Assembly (NCBI RefSeq): GCF_000204055.1
Contig: NW_006768846.1
Location: forward strand, 186,001 to 250,000
Direction: 5' to 3'
Length of the DNA: 64,000 nt
From: Melampsora larici-populina 98AG31
Taxonomy: Eukaryota; Basidiomycota; Pucciniomycetes; Pucciniales; Melampsoraceae
The translations under genes and the position numbers were made by a program. Under the pieces are notes generated by a model that saw only the letters and a program-made list of their open reading frames with translations, did no database searches and was not told where the DNA came from. Shown in pieces: positions 1 to 12,224 of the stretch (position 1 is its first letter; each line of letters begins with the position of its first letter).

Positions 1-1519
1 AGAGCGTCACTCCATGAAATCAAAGTGATTGTCTGATCTGGACCGGCAGGATGATTTTCAGGGAGAGGAATTGCGTATTCCTGAGGAAAACTGGCAGTCA
101 AAGCATCATATGTTGCATGTGCTGCTACAGTCGACTCTATAGAGATGTTGAGAGGGTCAATACCTTGATTCGCAAGTTGATATATACGTCTGATAGCAAG
201 TTTTACAGAGTTTGAGAGATCAGCTGTCCACAAAGATGGTGTATCGATATCTGACAAGATCATCAAAGTATTATCAGTGTCAGTAAAGGTATATTGATGG
301 TGAGAGAAAGTAATGTACCTTTGGCAGCCTGAAATCCCACCTGATTGATGGCTGGAACCGGTTTTGGAAAGTCAACATATTCTTCCAATTCCATGCTTTC
401 CTCACTTTCTTCACCTTCTTTGCTTTGGTCTCCTTTTTTGCTTTCCTCGCTTTCTGAATTTGTATCGGATTGAGAACTTGTTGCCAAGATGGAAGCTAAG
501 TAGGTTGCAGCCGCAAATGAAAGGGTGATGACTAGTGGGCCTCGTTTGCGTTTACCAGGCTGTGGAGTGTCGTAAGTTATGATCTGGTCCTTGAGGTGAT
601 CTCCCAAAAGCTTTGCGTTATTGACACCAAGGGAATAGAAGGTGCTATCATAGGGTGGGAGATCAGGATATAGAAGTCGGTTGGTCTTGCGAGATTTGGT
701 CAAGGGTTGAAAGAACCCTACTGAATTTTCGCGAAAGTGTTCGGTTGCAGATTGAGCAATTTCAAACTCCCAGCGATGATCTGAGAAGTTGATATCATGA
801 GTATAGTCCTGGACTCCATGCCTTCTTGCGCCACATTGAGTGTTGTATCGAAGCTTGACCACAACTCGATGCTTAACAGGGCCTGCTGGTGGGTTTTTTT
901 TCTTAGTAGTTTGTCCTATGGCAGTTGATCAAGGAGTGTTCTTCTCATTTTTCACATCAATACGATCCATACGGACTCTCTTTGCTGTGCTTTCACCATG
1001 TCTGTAAACCTCAGCGTGCTCCAGTAGAGTTGGAGTTGATCCTGATGACTTTGGTGGATTTGGTGCAGATCGTTTAATAGGTCGAGAGACTGGGCTTGGG
1101 GTGGGGACAATCCGATTGCTGAGGATTTGAGCTGGTGTTTGAAATCGGCTTGTGTTGGTAGCTAGACGGTGAGGTAGGTTGATTGTGGCCCTGATAGCGT
1201 TGATCGAGGCAGGGCTAAGCTCTTCAGCTCAAAGGGGTGTGTTGGGTAGGGGAGGGGGCTGTTGAGTTGATTGGCCTGACTTTCGCTTGCAAGGTCCACA
1301 CATATCTGTTGCATTCCGTGGGAGAGTTTTCCCACAGCCATCCTTGCAGAACTTGAGTGGAGGGACACTGCTCGGATTTTCTGCAGCCTGAAGAGCATCG
1401 TTGTATAAGCACAATCCACAAATGGGAGTTTTAATTGTATCCATGAAAGGGTACTCCTCTGTGCAGGTGGCACATGTTGGAAAATCAGTAGAATCCATTC
1501 TATCAATCAAAAGAAACAT
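1..1519 (-). pseudogene. Interrupted zinc-ribbon protein gene, 3' end beyond the window
   Basis: One reading frame runs from the ATG at 1519 (or the in-frame ATG at 1498) to 319, broken only by two TGA codons at 1229-1231 and 929-931. An intron at 251-318 (GT-AG, 68 nt) then leads to another open exon that continues past base 1. The N-terminus has two Cys4 modules: Cys16, 19, 34, 37 and Cys58, 62, 74, 77. Then come a Pro/Ser-rich linker, a basic stretch near residues 185-200 and an acidic Ser/Glu-rich segment. Both stops sit where CGA would restore Arg, so the gene is probably inactivated. The layout recalls the multi-copy zinc-finger proteins with alpha-kinase domains found in rust fungi, but no kinase region is visible here, so that is only a guess. 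Alternatively each TGA lies in an unrecognised intron. Confidence 0.45.
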
Positions 1520-2219
1520 ATGGAGGTCAGCCTGATAATATTATATTATAGAACAAAAACAAACAAAATGTGTGCGATAAAACATACATACTTGAGAACA
1601 GGTGGTATTTTTTCTGATTGATTACTTCTCTGAAGAGTCGATTTCAGAAATAATCGAGTGAATCAGAATGATAATAGAATTTTTTCATCTTCAAATGGCC
1701 TCTTCAACCACTGGTTAGGTTAAAGCTCAAGCACAGAGATTGATGAAAGAGCTGCGGCGCAAGTTAGGGTGTGAGGAGGGGTGTTCAGACTCGTGAGTGA
1801 AAGGTGATGGGCTGGTTTTTGCATGGAGAGCAAATGAATAGCGGGTGGGGTGTTTGTTTGTATTGGTATTGAAAAAATGCTGTATTGGATTTTGTAGGAC
1901 ATCGATCTAAATGCCAAATTTGCTGAGGTTCCCATTTCTAACCGAATTGGGATCCTCAATTTAACAAGGTTCTCATTTCTGACCGAATTGAGATCCTCGA
2001 AAATTTGACACTAAGAGTTGACTTGAAAGATACTGTGATGCTGATATGAGATCGATTGTTGATGATGTTGATATGAGATCAATTGTTGATGAGGTGATTG
2101 TGAGGTGAGGTGAGTCTGAGGAGTTGATCAATGATTACATTTGAAAATCGGGTCAATTCTGAAATTGATCAGTCGCGGACGACATCAGTACAACTACATA
2201 TGTGTGCACAATGCATAGC
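1520..2219. other. Intergenic, no gene recognised
   Basis: No convincing gene. About 1928-2010 holds an imperfect tandem repeat of roughly 42 bp (unit containing TTTCTRACCGAATT). About 2040-2110 holds short GATATGAGATC-AATTGTTGATG repeats. Bases 2211-2219 are the left copy of the target duplication of the MITE that follows. Confidence 0.5.
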
Positions 2220-2826
2220 TAAGCTTAACTAAGCCCCTCTCGCGCGGCTGCGTCCGCGCCCCTCGAAGAGGGGCTTACAACGGACTCGTACTTTTCGGCA
2301 GGAGAGCTCCAAGAATTAAGTCCCTTTATGTTGTTTTTTGGACTTCTCCTCAAATCCTCACCGTAGAAATTTGTGAGCTGCTGGTATGTTTTTCTTCATG
2401 CCTTTGTACATTTGCTGGCACAAGTTTCATGAGAAACAGATAGCTCTGCATGCTTTGAGAGCTGTGTCAAGAATGGGCCTTACAAGGCCTTACGTCCTCT
2501 TGTAATGGCCTAAGCCTTCTTCATATGCCTTGGATACGAAATTTGAAAGCACTTAAGCACACATATTACCAAATCTTCATCGCATATTTATAACACTTCC
2601 CCTCAAGGTGAGACAAACTATGAGGTACCAGATCATGTACAAAAGTGTGAAGAACAACATACGAGAAACTTGAGAAATTCTACGGTGAGGGCTCGAGGAG
2701 AAGTCCAAAAAACTACTTAAGGCACCTTAATTCTTGGAGCTCTCCTGCCAAAAAGTACGAGTCCGTTGTAAGCCCCTCTTCGAGGGGCGCGGACGCAGCC
2801 GCGCGAGAGGGGCTTAGTTAAGCTTA
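2220..2826. mobile_element. Mutator-type foldback MITE, copy 1 (607 bp)
   Basis: Ends are TAAGCTTAACTAAGCCCC and its reverse complement. The flanks carry a perfect 9-bp duplication, ATGCATAGC, at 2211-2219 and 2827-2835. The inverted repeats extend about 150 bp inward. Each end also folds on itself: AAGCCCCTCT at 2231-2240 pairs with AGAGGGGCTT at 2267-2276. A second imperfect hairpin around GGAGAGCTCC follows. There is no coding capacity. A 9-bp duplication with long inverted repeats is the MULE hallmark. A second copy with the same ends lies at 61310-62110. Confidence 0.9.
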
Positions 2827-4304
2827 ATGCATAGCACATAAGCACACAGTACATAGTGCCCAACGCATATTACACAGCGCATTATGCATAGCGCATAAGC
2901 TGGTCCTCGATCGCTCATCAGGGACACCATACCATTCTACCATTGAAGTCCTGACGTAAGTATCAAGTTCCAAAAATCCTACGAGATCACCGATGAGTGT
3001 GTTGGTGTGCTGTTGAGATAAGGTGCGCCGCCTGTCGGAAGTACCTGGAAGTACCCTCTATAGAGAGCACGGTAAAGAGAGCACGGAGGGATACCGAATA
3101 ATCATCACTGGACCCGATCCAAGTTCCGAACACCCTCCATATCACATATCCCTCTCACACATAACGTGCAAATGCAGTTCCGATGAAATCTTCAATCAAA
3201 GTCACTTGCACACTCTCAACGTTCCTATGTCCATGTTTTTGGTATGATCATAATTGAGCTGAGTAATTCAGAGTTCTTTCAACATGTTTAGTTGTCTCAA
3301 ATGATCAGATTCAAGAGCTTTACTTGCAGATGAGTCACACTTTCTATTGATGGCCAGATCATTGTCAGGTGTAGATACCACGATGTTCTAAGCATCAAGC
3401 AAGGTCTTCAATCTGATCATGTCTACATAATCCCCAAAAATGTGATAACATTGTCTGCCATCATCTATTATCTTGGGAAAGCTAAAAGATCGTGGTGAAT
3501 TGTAATTAATGGGATGTGTTATGTTACATTGTAAAATATCTCATTTCCCTTTAGATAGTTCACAATTCATGTCGCAAAACTTGGTGGGTGTTACAAATTT
3601 AACAAGAGTCGAAGAATAAGAACACTCACGTGCATTGAGCATTTGGCGTCGTTGAGGCAGTGTACCATCTTGCACAAGACACTGCAACGAGATCTACTGA
3701 TCGGGTTTTTCTCTAGCCACATTTGTGTGCAGATACAGATCCTTAGGGATGTCGTCATTCAAGTCAGGAGTCAGTTCGAAAATTGCATTCTCGATGGTAA
3801 GGCTTCGGTCACAGATCTCACTTGAATTTTTATTTGCATTGATATTATTCATCGTACGATGTCTGATGCTTCTTCCTTTTCCCAACAACAAAGAGTTGAT
3901 ATAAAGAATTTATACAAGATAGATGTTTTACATAGAAATAATTTGATATTGAACCTGTAACAGTATCAAACAAAAGAAATAGTATGAAGGAAACTTAGTA
4001 TGCAGGACGATGTATATGCAAGTTGCTATTGACAGAGAAAATATTAAATTGGGTGACAGGATAGAGTGCAACAAGCTGAATAGAAGCATGATGTAGGGAT
4101 AACGAGATGATTTCGGGGATACCCCGATGTTTTTGAAAGGAAAAGGCGACTTGCTTGCAAAGGAAACTTTACCAGTAGAAATGAGATAGAGAAGAAAGGA
4201 TATCATAAAGCAGAAATCCTAGAGCGCGATGAATGCAGGGAAGTGTATATATTTTAGTGCTAGGTTGTACTGGCGTTTGGATGGTTGATAAATAGCAGGT
4301 ATAA
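2827..4304. other. Intergenic, no gene recognised
   Basis: After the right target copy (2827-2835) there is a short run of GCATA-rich degenerate repeats to about 2900. Only small unsupported open frames are seen. The right part (about 3900-4304) is probably 3' flank of the minus-strand adaptor gene. Confidence 0.4.
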
Positions 4305-7300
4305 TTAAACGGGATTGATATGAGCTCGACGACTACGAGGTGAGAAATGAAGTGAGCGGCGCGCGCCGTCCGTGGCGGAGCGTTCAAGGCTCACTGCCGA
4401 TCCCAATGAGCTGGTTACCTCCTCGTTAGATTGCTGTCCCCGTCCCGCCAATCGTGTTACTGCAATGGGTTGAGGACGAGGGCTATGCAAGGAGGCAGAT
4501 CTGAGTGAGCCGTGTGGGCTCTTGCTACCGTCGTTACCCAATGATGATTGGGACGAGCCAAGATTGACTTGCTGATTGTGCAGGTAGTTTCGCAACTTGA
4601 TGGCACCTTGGGTGAAAACTTGAAGGTTAGGGCTAAGGATCCAATTAGGACACCAGCCTCGCTCTCCCGTCGACTCTCTCAAACAGTAAGTCCAGTGTGA
4701 GTGGGTTTTGAAATTGAACGCCCGTAGAACTTCGCCCTGTCTTAGATGAAGCAGCTCTCCGGACCAATGATGAGAAAGTGATTGATATGAGATTAAACAG
4801 ATCTTGGCAGTTGTCAACTTGCTCTTGTCAAAAATATCTTCCATGGTATCGATTGGATTAGATATGAGATTTTTCAGTGAGGTGACACCGTTCGGCGCGA
4901 AAGAACAGATCGAGCGATTGGTCTCTAGGATGCAATTTTTAGGAACCCAGCCAATACTGTCAGTATTGTTATTGAATGTGCGAGTCGGAGATGGAGAGGT
5001 CGATGTAATTGATGAAGCTGAGGAGGTGAGAACAGAGAGTGGCGAAGTCGAAGTCATTGAGCTAGCATCTTTCTCGATCAAATATCGAGTCTTGGACTGA
5101 TATGGAAAAAGACAATTTAGTACTCCTCCACCCCTGATCTGAAGAAAGAATGGTAACAAAATTGACTGACGTGGTCCCTGATGATGAATGTCTGACCGGG
5201 CTTTATACCGATTTCATCATCAAGATCGGACTGATAACCACAGATGGCAAGGCCGTACGGAAGCGGATGGCCGTCCGAAGTCTCGTATCCTTCACCTGTA
5301 TCCCCAGCAATAAATTCATCTGTGGAGATGGACCTGTTGTCACGTTTCCGACAAGCTTTGATAGACCTCAAAGGAGACGGAAGTTCCTCGATCGAGCGGA
5401 TAGCGAAATCTACGCCCTCGCGTGACTTGAATGATCGGTAAACTTTGAGTGGTATTTGACCGTAGCTCAAGCTATTTTCGGTAAAAGTGGTACCTTTTTT
5501 ACGCACAATCAAAACGTGCTTAGACCAAGCGTAAGGATCATCGAGATAAAAGGATGACAAGTGGTTGATGAGAACCTCAATGACTGTCTCCTCATTGTTG
5601 GATTTGACCCGTATACTGGTCTCCGAGTTGAGGGAGGGAACTGGTTCTGCTACGCTTGGAGTTGTACGCAGGTTGGAGGTCGAGGCAGATCTATTCATTC
5701 CAGATAATTTGTCGTGTGCTCTGGATCTCGCCTCTGTTGAGTATCGCAGGTCTTCTGTCATGTTCATGTCGCTAACAGAAGGCAACGTAGATGTACTAAG
5801 CATAGGCGATCGAGCAGGTCGAGTGAGCAAATATGGCTTTCTGGCTATCATAAGACCAGACTGAGGAGCGCCCAGAGCAGTCGTAGCCTTGGGAGTAGAG
5901 GCCATCAGATTAGTGCTACTCATCGAAGCTCCCTCAAGTTTCGAATATGAAAACTTGCGCCGAAGCTCCAGGAGGCCATAGGTCGATTGCCGGTTTGAAT
6001 TTGTGGTGGCGCTAGAAGTCGCGCTTGTTGGAGGGTTTCGAGACCAGGGATTTTTGGTTGCTGAAGAAAGGTTTGTCGAAGAAGGGTTTTGAGTATTGTG
6101 AGGAAATTGATAACTCTTCGGGGTCAAACTATTGTGACTGGACAGAGAAGTTGGGCTCGGATTGGCAGTCAAAATATTGTTGTCAAGAGCATTCTGATCC
6201 TTCTCAATCAGGCTAGGATCTGAGCTGGATCTTCGGCGCCCAGACTTGGGTACCAAGCAGTTGGGCGAGCATAAATCAAATTCATTGTGTGAGGTGTCGT
6301 GTTTCTGGCCCACCATGTCGGGGGAAGGTTGAAAAAGGAGGACCGGAGGTAACTCGTTCTTGTGTGCGGTCCAGTGCCCAGGGATGCTGGGTAGCTTGGG
6401 AGTCCCAGCCGGGCTCGCTTGTAAGATACTCGCCGCATCCTGCTCCTTGCACGAAGTATGAGTAGCCCAACTCTGCAAAGCAATCAAAGTGTTCTTCAGC
6501 AACACTTTTTGATACCAAATTGAGCTGGTTTGAATGGAAGGCTTACTGAGTTGAAGCTTGCAATACTGCTGGAACGCTCTCGTAGAATTCGAGTAAAGGC
6601 TCTTAACTCCCATAGTTCTTCTTCCAGGTGACTTATTCGTTCGTCTGAGAGGGATGTTGACGTCAAGGCCAATCGGTGAGCCGCAAACCCAACGACAAAC
6701 TAAAATCGAACCGGATGGAATGGCGACGTACCTTGATTGTTGAATGTGCTGAGCACGTGGCTTTCAAGATCGACTTTCCCGAGGGCTGAAAAAGATTCAC
6801 TTGCGATTCAGTTCTGTGGAAAGAATCTGATTATGGATCTGAGGGTGTGAGATGAACAAACAATTTGGTTTAATGACTTCCTCTTGAGTCAGCATGGAAA
6901 GGGTAGTTCCAGAAGTGAGCTCATTAATGAGTCTGATGAGTTTCAATCTTCGGCCAACTTTGGCCATTCCAAGGTCCCTCAAACTTTCTGAATCGAGATT
7001 CACAAGTACAGTCCCATCAATCCCGTTCTCTGCGAAAAGAAAGCATACTCGAAGACGTTAGTACAATGAGTGATCGAGCATGAAGTTAGATCAGAATGCG
7101 ACACCTTCGGAGACAGATGCGACTTCGGAGAATCCCATAGCTTGTAACCAATTCTTGACTTCTTTTTCAGACCAGAGACGCGGGCACGGGGGAGAGTTGA
7201 TCAAACTTGCTGTCCTAGACGGTGTATCCTGATTGGTTGGATTTGACGAAGCGGAAGAGGGAGAAGTGGACATGGACCGAGCGTCCTCCTCAAACACCGG

Positions 7301-7318
7301 CGGTGACGTGTTGTACAT
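4305..7318 (-). CDS. UBC2: Ubc2/Ste50-type MAPK adaptor: SAM, RA and two SH3 domains
   Basis: Six exons (7105-7318, 6862-7029, 6732-6785, 6547-6644, 5171-6472, 4305-5096) join in phase to give 875 aa. The SAM domain is at about residues 48-112 (WSEKEVKNWLQAMGF ... LRDLGMAKVGRRLKLI), split by intron 1. A short predicted coiled coil follows (ERISHLEEELWEL). After a Ser/Pro-rich disordered stretch there is a Ras-association domain at about 460-550 (SIRVKSNNEETVIEVL ... LSYGQIPLKVYRSF). Two SH3 domains close the protein: the first (GLAICGYQSDLDDEIG ... GWVPKNCI) carries a long Ser/Thr insertion and is split by an intron; the second ends GWCPNWIL. SAM-RA is the Ste50 layout, and C-terminal SH3 domains are the basidiomycete Ubc2 addition. 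Ubc2 links Ras/Cdc42 signals to the pheromone and filamentation MAPK cascade in Ustilago. The start is the first Met of exon 1; a 5'-UTR intron may end at about 7322. Confidence 0.9.
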
Positions 7319-8664
7319 GATCTGGACAGTAAAGGAAGTTGGATGTGAATATTGAAGGTCGCCAGCGGATTTGGTGTAAAGGAGGATCGTTGATAATTTA
7401 GACCCGACGCCTGCTGCAGGGATATTTTGTGAGAGCCTCCAGCCTACTGTGATGAGAAGTGATGGCCTGGTTCGAGTCAGAATCCGTACTACACCTCTTG
7501 TCTGGATTGACTTGGTCAGCACGACAAGCCTGGTTGAAAGAAAAATGGCAGAAACCAGAAGCAGCAAAGACGGAAGGGTCCTCAAAGAGGCAGAAGGCAA
7601 GGATTGAAATTATTCGGCGAGGGTTCGGACGATGAATCAAGGTGACTGGTGATGGAACACAGAGCCGTAAATGAATTTGATAACAATTGACCAAGCAGCT
7701 ACCACAGATTCCTGAGGTGGTATATCGATGGGTAATGAATAGCGATAGTCAGACACAAGATACAATTCACTTTGCCTTGAAACCGAGACCAAGGATTTTG
7801 CGTAGAATAAGCGAGAGAGAAATTGAGACTCACGCCGGTGGGCAAGGTCTACGAGCTACCTTGCAGTCTCCGAAGGGTAACGACCGAAAAGGTTTCTATC
7901 TGGGTGTATGCGGTTAACCTCAAGCTCCAAGATAGTGAGTAGTTACTGAAAGCAAGTTTGAAGTTTGCCGGCCGGATGATGCTGAATGAGAACAATCCTA
8001 GAAAAGCTCTAAGTGGGAAAGAGGAAAAGGAGTAATTCACAAATTCAAATGGATTCGAAGGCTATTGTTGTACGCTTGAACAAAAGAATCAGTCATGCTC
8101 TGTCATGCTGTCATTGTCCATCAAGAGATCAACTTTTCTGTGTTCTGTTCCTTTCTGTTCATCGACCCTTCTGAACTTACTTATCTCTATTGACAGGGAA
8201 AGGATGATTGATGAGCGCGATGGAAAGTTTCCATGTGAAGATTTATGTATTCATACCATATCAAACTCTCTTTCGATTTCTATGTATTACCTATGTAGTT
8301 GCAATTGAATAAATAAACAAATCAAGAAAGAAAGCAAGACTCCCTCTTCTTTTGAATACTAGAGGAAAAGGCGGGCATGCCCGTATTGGGGACTGGTGAG
8401 TCGTGACCCTCATGTAGTTTATTCAAAATATTGGAAGTAGAAAGTTAACATGTTCATATGGACATCATGAGCATCCCATCATAAATAAATTACAATTAGA
8501 TTTTTGTGAATAGGGTGATAAGCTTCTACAAATCACAAAATAAAATGTGAAGAGAAAATGAAACAAATATCAAAGAAAGTAAAGTCGTACTATAGCGTAC
8601 TATGCTTCAATAAGAGACCATTCAAAACTTCTTGTGAAAAATATCAAAGTGACCAAAGATTATA
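7319..8664. other. Adaptor 5' flank and intergenic, no gene recognised
   Basis: Bases 7319 to about 8040 are probably promoter and 5'-UTR of the minus-strand adaptor; a CCAG just upstream of the ATG could be a leader-intron acceptor. The remainder shows no supported gene. Bases 8663-8664 (TA) are the left target copy of the Tc1/mariner element. Confidence 0.4.
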
Positions 8665-8940
8665 CAGCTGTTCAGGAAATTCGTGTCTTTTTCCTTTTTT
8701 TTTTTTTTTTGCACATAAGGTTTGCCCTAAAATACAGCGTATACAGGGCTGTATCAGAGAACTCCGTGATTCTTCGACCATCCATGATCAATCACTCCTC
8801 CCACACCATCCAGATCCGTATCCTACGGTCTACCCTTTCATCAATACCCTTTCGTCAATCATCTCTTCAACCCGGTGCTTCGACCGGTCCTTCAGTGTGT
8901 TCACCATCCCTTCCATATATCGAAAGGCCTCCAGTATCAA
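8665..8940 (+). repeat. Left terminal inverted repeat of the Tc1/mariner element
   Basis: Matches 13490-13775 in reverse complement over its whole length. Visible differences are the poly-T length near 8695-8710, one base near 8790, and a 13-bp tandem duplication present only in the right copy. Just inside it, TCGAAAGGCCTCCAGTATC occurs a second time near 8978-8996. Confidence 0.93.
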
Positions 8941-9211
8941 TCAAAACCAATCCAACGTCACCGACCCTTCAATACATCGAAAGGCCTCCAGTATCTATAA
9001 AAATCTATTGAACACGCCTGATCACGCTTGCTTAGTTCCTGGCTTGTTCACCATCACTCCGGTTTAGCCTCCGGAACAAAATACGTCCTTACCTGGTTCA
9101 CCAGCCTTCCACATCCACCCGATCTCTCGTGGTTCACCATCGTTTCAAAGGTTCAAACAGTGACAGAACACCTCGCGATCAGCTGATCCGGATGCTAATG
9201 AACGATACTCC

Positions 9212-11531
9212 ATGGCTCAGCTTTATCTGATCTCTACGGACCTCAGCCATGGCGTAGGCTTTAAATCACCCCATTCGTTCATGCCGATTCAAAACCAGAA
9301 CAGAAATTTCATCTCCAATCAAATCGAAAATCATTTGTTGCGTTATTTGTTCACACAGTCCAACATGGCCCATCGTACCCACCAAAATGTGCCACTGTCA
9401 GTCCTTTTCCCCCTTCATGATTCATCTTTGCGCGATTAACTTTGTTTTTTTCTTTGGTCTTGACATCTTATTTGACAACACTTCAGTCATAATGGAACTC
9501 GTAGGCCTATCAGCCCAACCGGACCAATTTGCACCTCCCCTCGCCTCACCCAAACTCACAATTACATGCCAGGGTTGGCTGATATGCAAAATCAACAAAG
9601 GTGAGTTTGCTGAAGTGTCACATGAGTACAGATATCATTTGACGGTTTTGTTTCATAGATTGCGAACCAATCTCAGCCCAACTAAGCAGACTGCGTCTCA
9701 CGCCTTACCCAATTTGTATGGTTACGGCTCTCCAGTCAAACAACACGCAACTTTGACCCCCATCGACTCCAACTCCAGTCTTGAATGGACTCACAGCGTG
9801 TCAGATTTCTCACGTCAAGCTCACGGTCTTCTCGGTGGACAACCGTCGATTTTTGGTAACACCCCGCTTAACGACAATCACGCTGCCTTTTCAAACCCTG
9901 CCAGCACTGTATTCAACCCGCCGATCGTAGATGACTCCAGCATGATTGGGTTAAGTAGTAGCAAGACGGCCAACCGCTCAACTATTGATCGATTGAATAC
10001 CCCTACCACGGGGCTTGTGGCGGTGATTGATGATGATGATGGTAAGTCTGTTCCATTCAGTAGTTGGTGTACATGCTCACCAACATCACTTTTGTAGAAC
10101 TGCCTCACGATCTTTTTGATGACCCAAAAGTAGCTCCTGCCCTTTCGGGTGGACTTGTAACTCGCCAATTCGAAACAACCTTCAATGTTTATCAACTCAT
10201 AGACGCCGAACCTGAGAATGTTCCCAGCCAAAGCAGAAAGCGCACCCGCTCCGCCAAAAAGGCGCCCCCAAAGCCTTCTCGACCCCAATGGAAAAACTTC
10301 AGACCTATTGTACCTGTGATACATACATTACCAGTCGGCTCTTTCAGCTGGGATGACTATCGTGAAAAGATCTTCAACGCGTGTAACTTACGTCTTGCTG
10401 GGATATCCAAAGCTCTTGTCGCGGCTCACGAGACAGGTCACTTGGCTATTCATGCTTTCATCAAGGGTACCGATCGCAACCACAAGTCGTACGGCGGTTA
10501 TATCACCGATGACAACAGTTTCAGTCGATTGATCGTTGCTGTCCTTGCTGCGCCCGCCGATGCGCACATGGGTTTCAAGATCACTCACCCTAACCCCAAA
10601 AACAACGAAGAAGTAACTCGATGTGTGCGCCGCAAGATCAAGGGATTCCCTTCATTGTCTGAAGCGGAAGATTCTGAGTCCGCCGGGGTGAGTAGTCTCT
10701 CTTAACCCGCTTAACTACTCTATACTAACATTATCTTTCAGTCTGATATCCTTAGCGCGGCGGAGAAAAATTACAAGACTTTGATGTCACAATTTGAAAA
10801 GGCTTTCAAGTCAGGCGAAAACGTGGCTACGGTAGTCAATCCCAAGCAGCCGGAGCAAGTATTACTTCTAAATACTGCTCGCATCCGTCATTGGGCAGAC
10901 GACTGGGTGAGTCAAGGTTTTGTTCAAGGGTGTTCTCATAAATCTTGGACATTGATGAACAATTGTTTTTTTGCAGGCTGCTGGCGTCTGTGGAGTTGAC
11001 GAAGTGAATCCACCCATGGATCGTCCTGGCTTCAAATGGGTCAATGCTTCTGACTACGAAGAGGAGAAAGCTAAACTCCTTGGCTTACCCGATCGACGCT
11101 CTCGAGGTCACCAGATGGCTGCTTCGCCATCTGGAGGTACCATTATCCACCATAATTACTATGGCCAAGTTCCGAGTCCTTCCTTACCTGGTGGCACCCC
11201 GCTCTCCACTCCGAACATGGCGATCATGGGGCCTCAAGTTCCATTGTCCAACGTTTCACCTTCAGTTAATGTTCAGCCTTGTTTATCCCCTCCCCCGGCT
11301 CACGTTCAACCTTCCTTTGAAGAATTTTTGGAATTCGCTGGAATCCACGAAGGATTGAAGAAGACTCGCGATGCGTTAGACAAAGAAGGCATCAATGATT
11401 TCCGTCGTTTGCTTGACCGCGAAACGTACACCATTGTCGCTTTGCGTTCAATGGGCATACCTTTTGCTCATGCGGAAGACTTATGGAAGGCTGTGCCCAA
11501 ATTCCTTGAACAAATCAAAAAGAAAGATTAA
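9212..11531 (+). CDS. Transposon accessory protein of unknown function (663 aa)
   Basis: Six exons (9212-9396, 9487-9600, 9659-10041, 10098-10687, 10742-10906, 10977-11531) join in phase through GT-AG introns of 54-90 nt. The N-terminal ~225 residues are Ser/Thr/Asn/Pro-rich and look disordered, ending in an acidic Asp run. A basic cluster near residue 275 (SRKRTRSAKKAPPKPSRP) looks like a nuclear signal. The central part (about 290-400) looks folded, with SFSWDDYREKIFNACNLRL and HLAIHAFIKGTDRNHKSYGG. The last ~70 residues (from SFEEFLEFAGIHEGL to FLEQIKKKD) look all-helical and somewhat SAM-like. No catalytic motif was recognised. It lies convergent to the transposase inside the same inverted repeats, so a role in transposition (end binding, nuclear entry or regulation) is inferred. 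Confidence 0.8.
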
Positions 11532-11810
11532 TGATCATCATATCTCACTCGATTTCTCAAAAGTATGCCCAAAGAATCCGTATGATTCTTTTCTTGATAG
11601 TGAAAAATTGTGATATCCATGTTTTCTAAGTCTGAAAGAAAAATTCTTTGTTCTTGTTTGTCATCCCCACTCTGTGCAACATGATCTTGTGTTTAGATAG
11701 TTTGTGTTAGTCTATAGCTTATGCAATACTAGATATGCATTGATCACCCGCCCATTTTGAAAGTCAGAGACATCATGAACTTTCACTTGAAAATTTCAAT
11801 GAAGCAACCT

Positions 11811-11977
11811 ACCGTACATCTTCAAGTTGAAGCTGTACGGTGAAGCCGATCTTGGAATGACCATTTCTGACCTTATAAAAATTTATGTTTGATCCTAGCT
11901 GAAGTAGGATCAACTTCAGCTAGGATCAATCTCCATTCTACAATCAACCAGCTTATCCATTGGAAAAATGGATAAGC
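11811..11977. other. Cluster of three hairpins between convergent transposon genes
   Basis: Hairpin 1 (11811-11841) has 15-nt arms with one mismatch, starting ACCGTACATCTTCAA. Hairpin 2 (11889-11929) has perfect 17-nt arms, starting TTGATCCTAGCTGAAGT, with a 7-nt loop. Hairpin 3 (11951-11977) has perfect 10-nt arms GCTTATCCAT and a 7-nt loop. They lie downstream of both stop codons. A role in bidirectional 3'-end formation or small-RNA production is possible but unproven. Confidence 0.75.
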
Positions 11978-12224
11978 CAATTTTGCTCTCGTGTTTGCAC
12001 AGGCTGTGCACCATCCAAGCGAGTTTAGAACCGATGGAAAATAAAGGCACCACATGGAAACTTTGAATTATCATTTGGAAGTGGTTTTCCTTGCGCCGTA
12101 AACCATCCATCTGAACATCCGAAAAAACAAAAAAAAGCACACAAAAAGATGTACAACATCTTCACACAAGCAGAACATTGAGAGACAAGTCGTAAAAACA
12201 CTGAGTGGACAAGTTTGGAAGTCA

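Noticed and set aside
8634..9067. Open frames across the left inverted repeat and their mirror images near 13257-13734
   Set aside because: They are the same repeat read twice in both orientations and show no domain; their openness follows from the repeat sequence.
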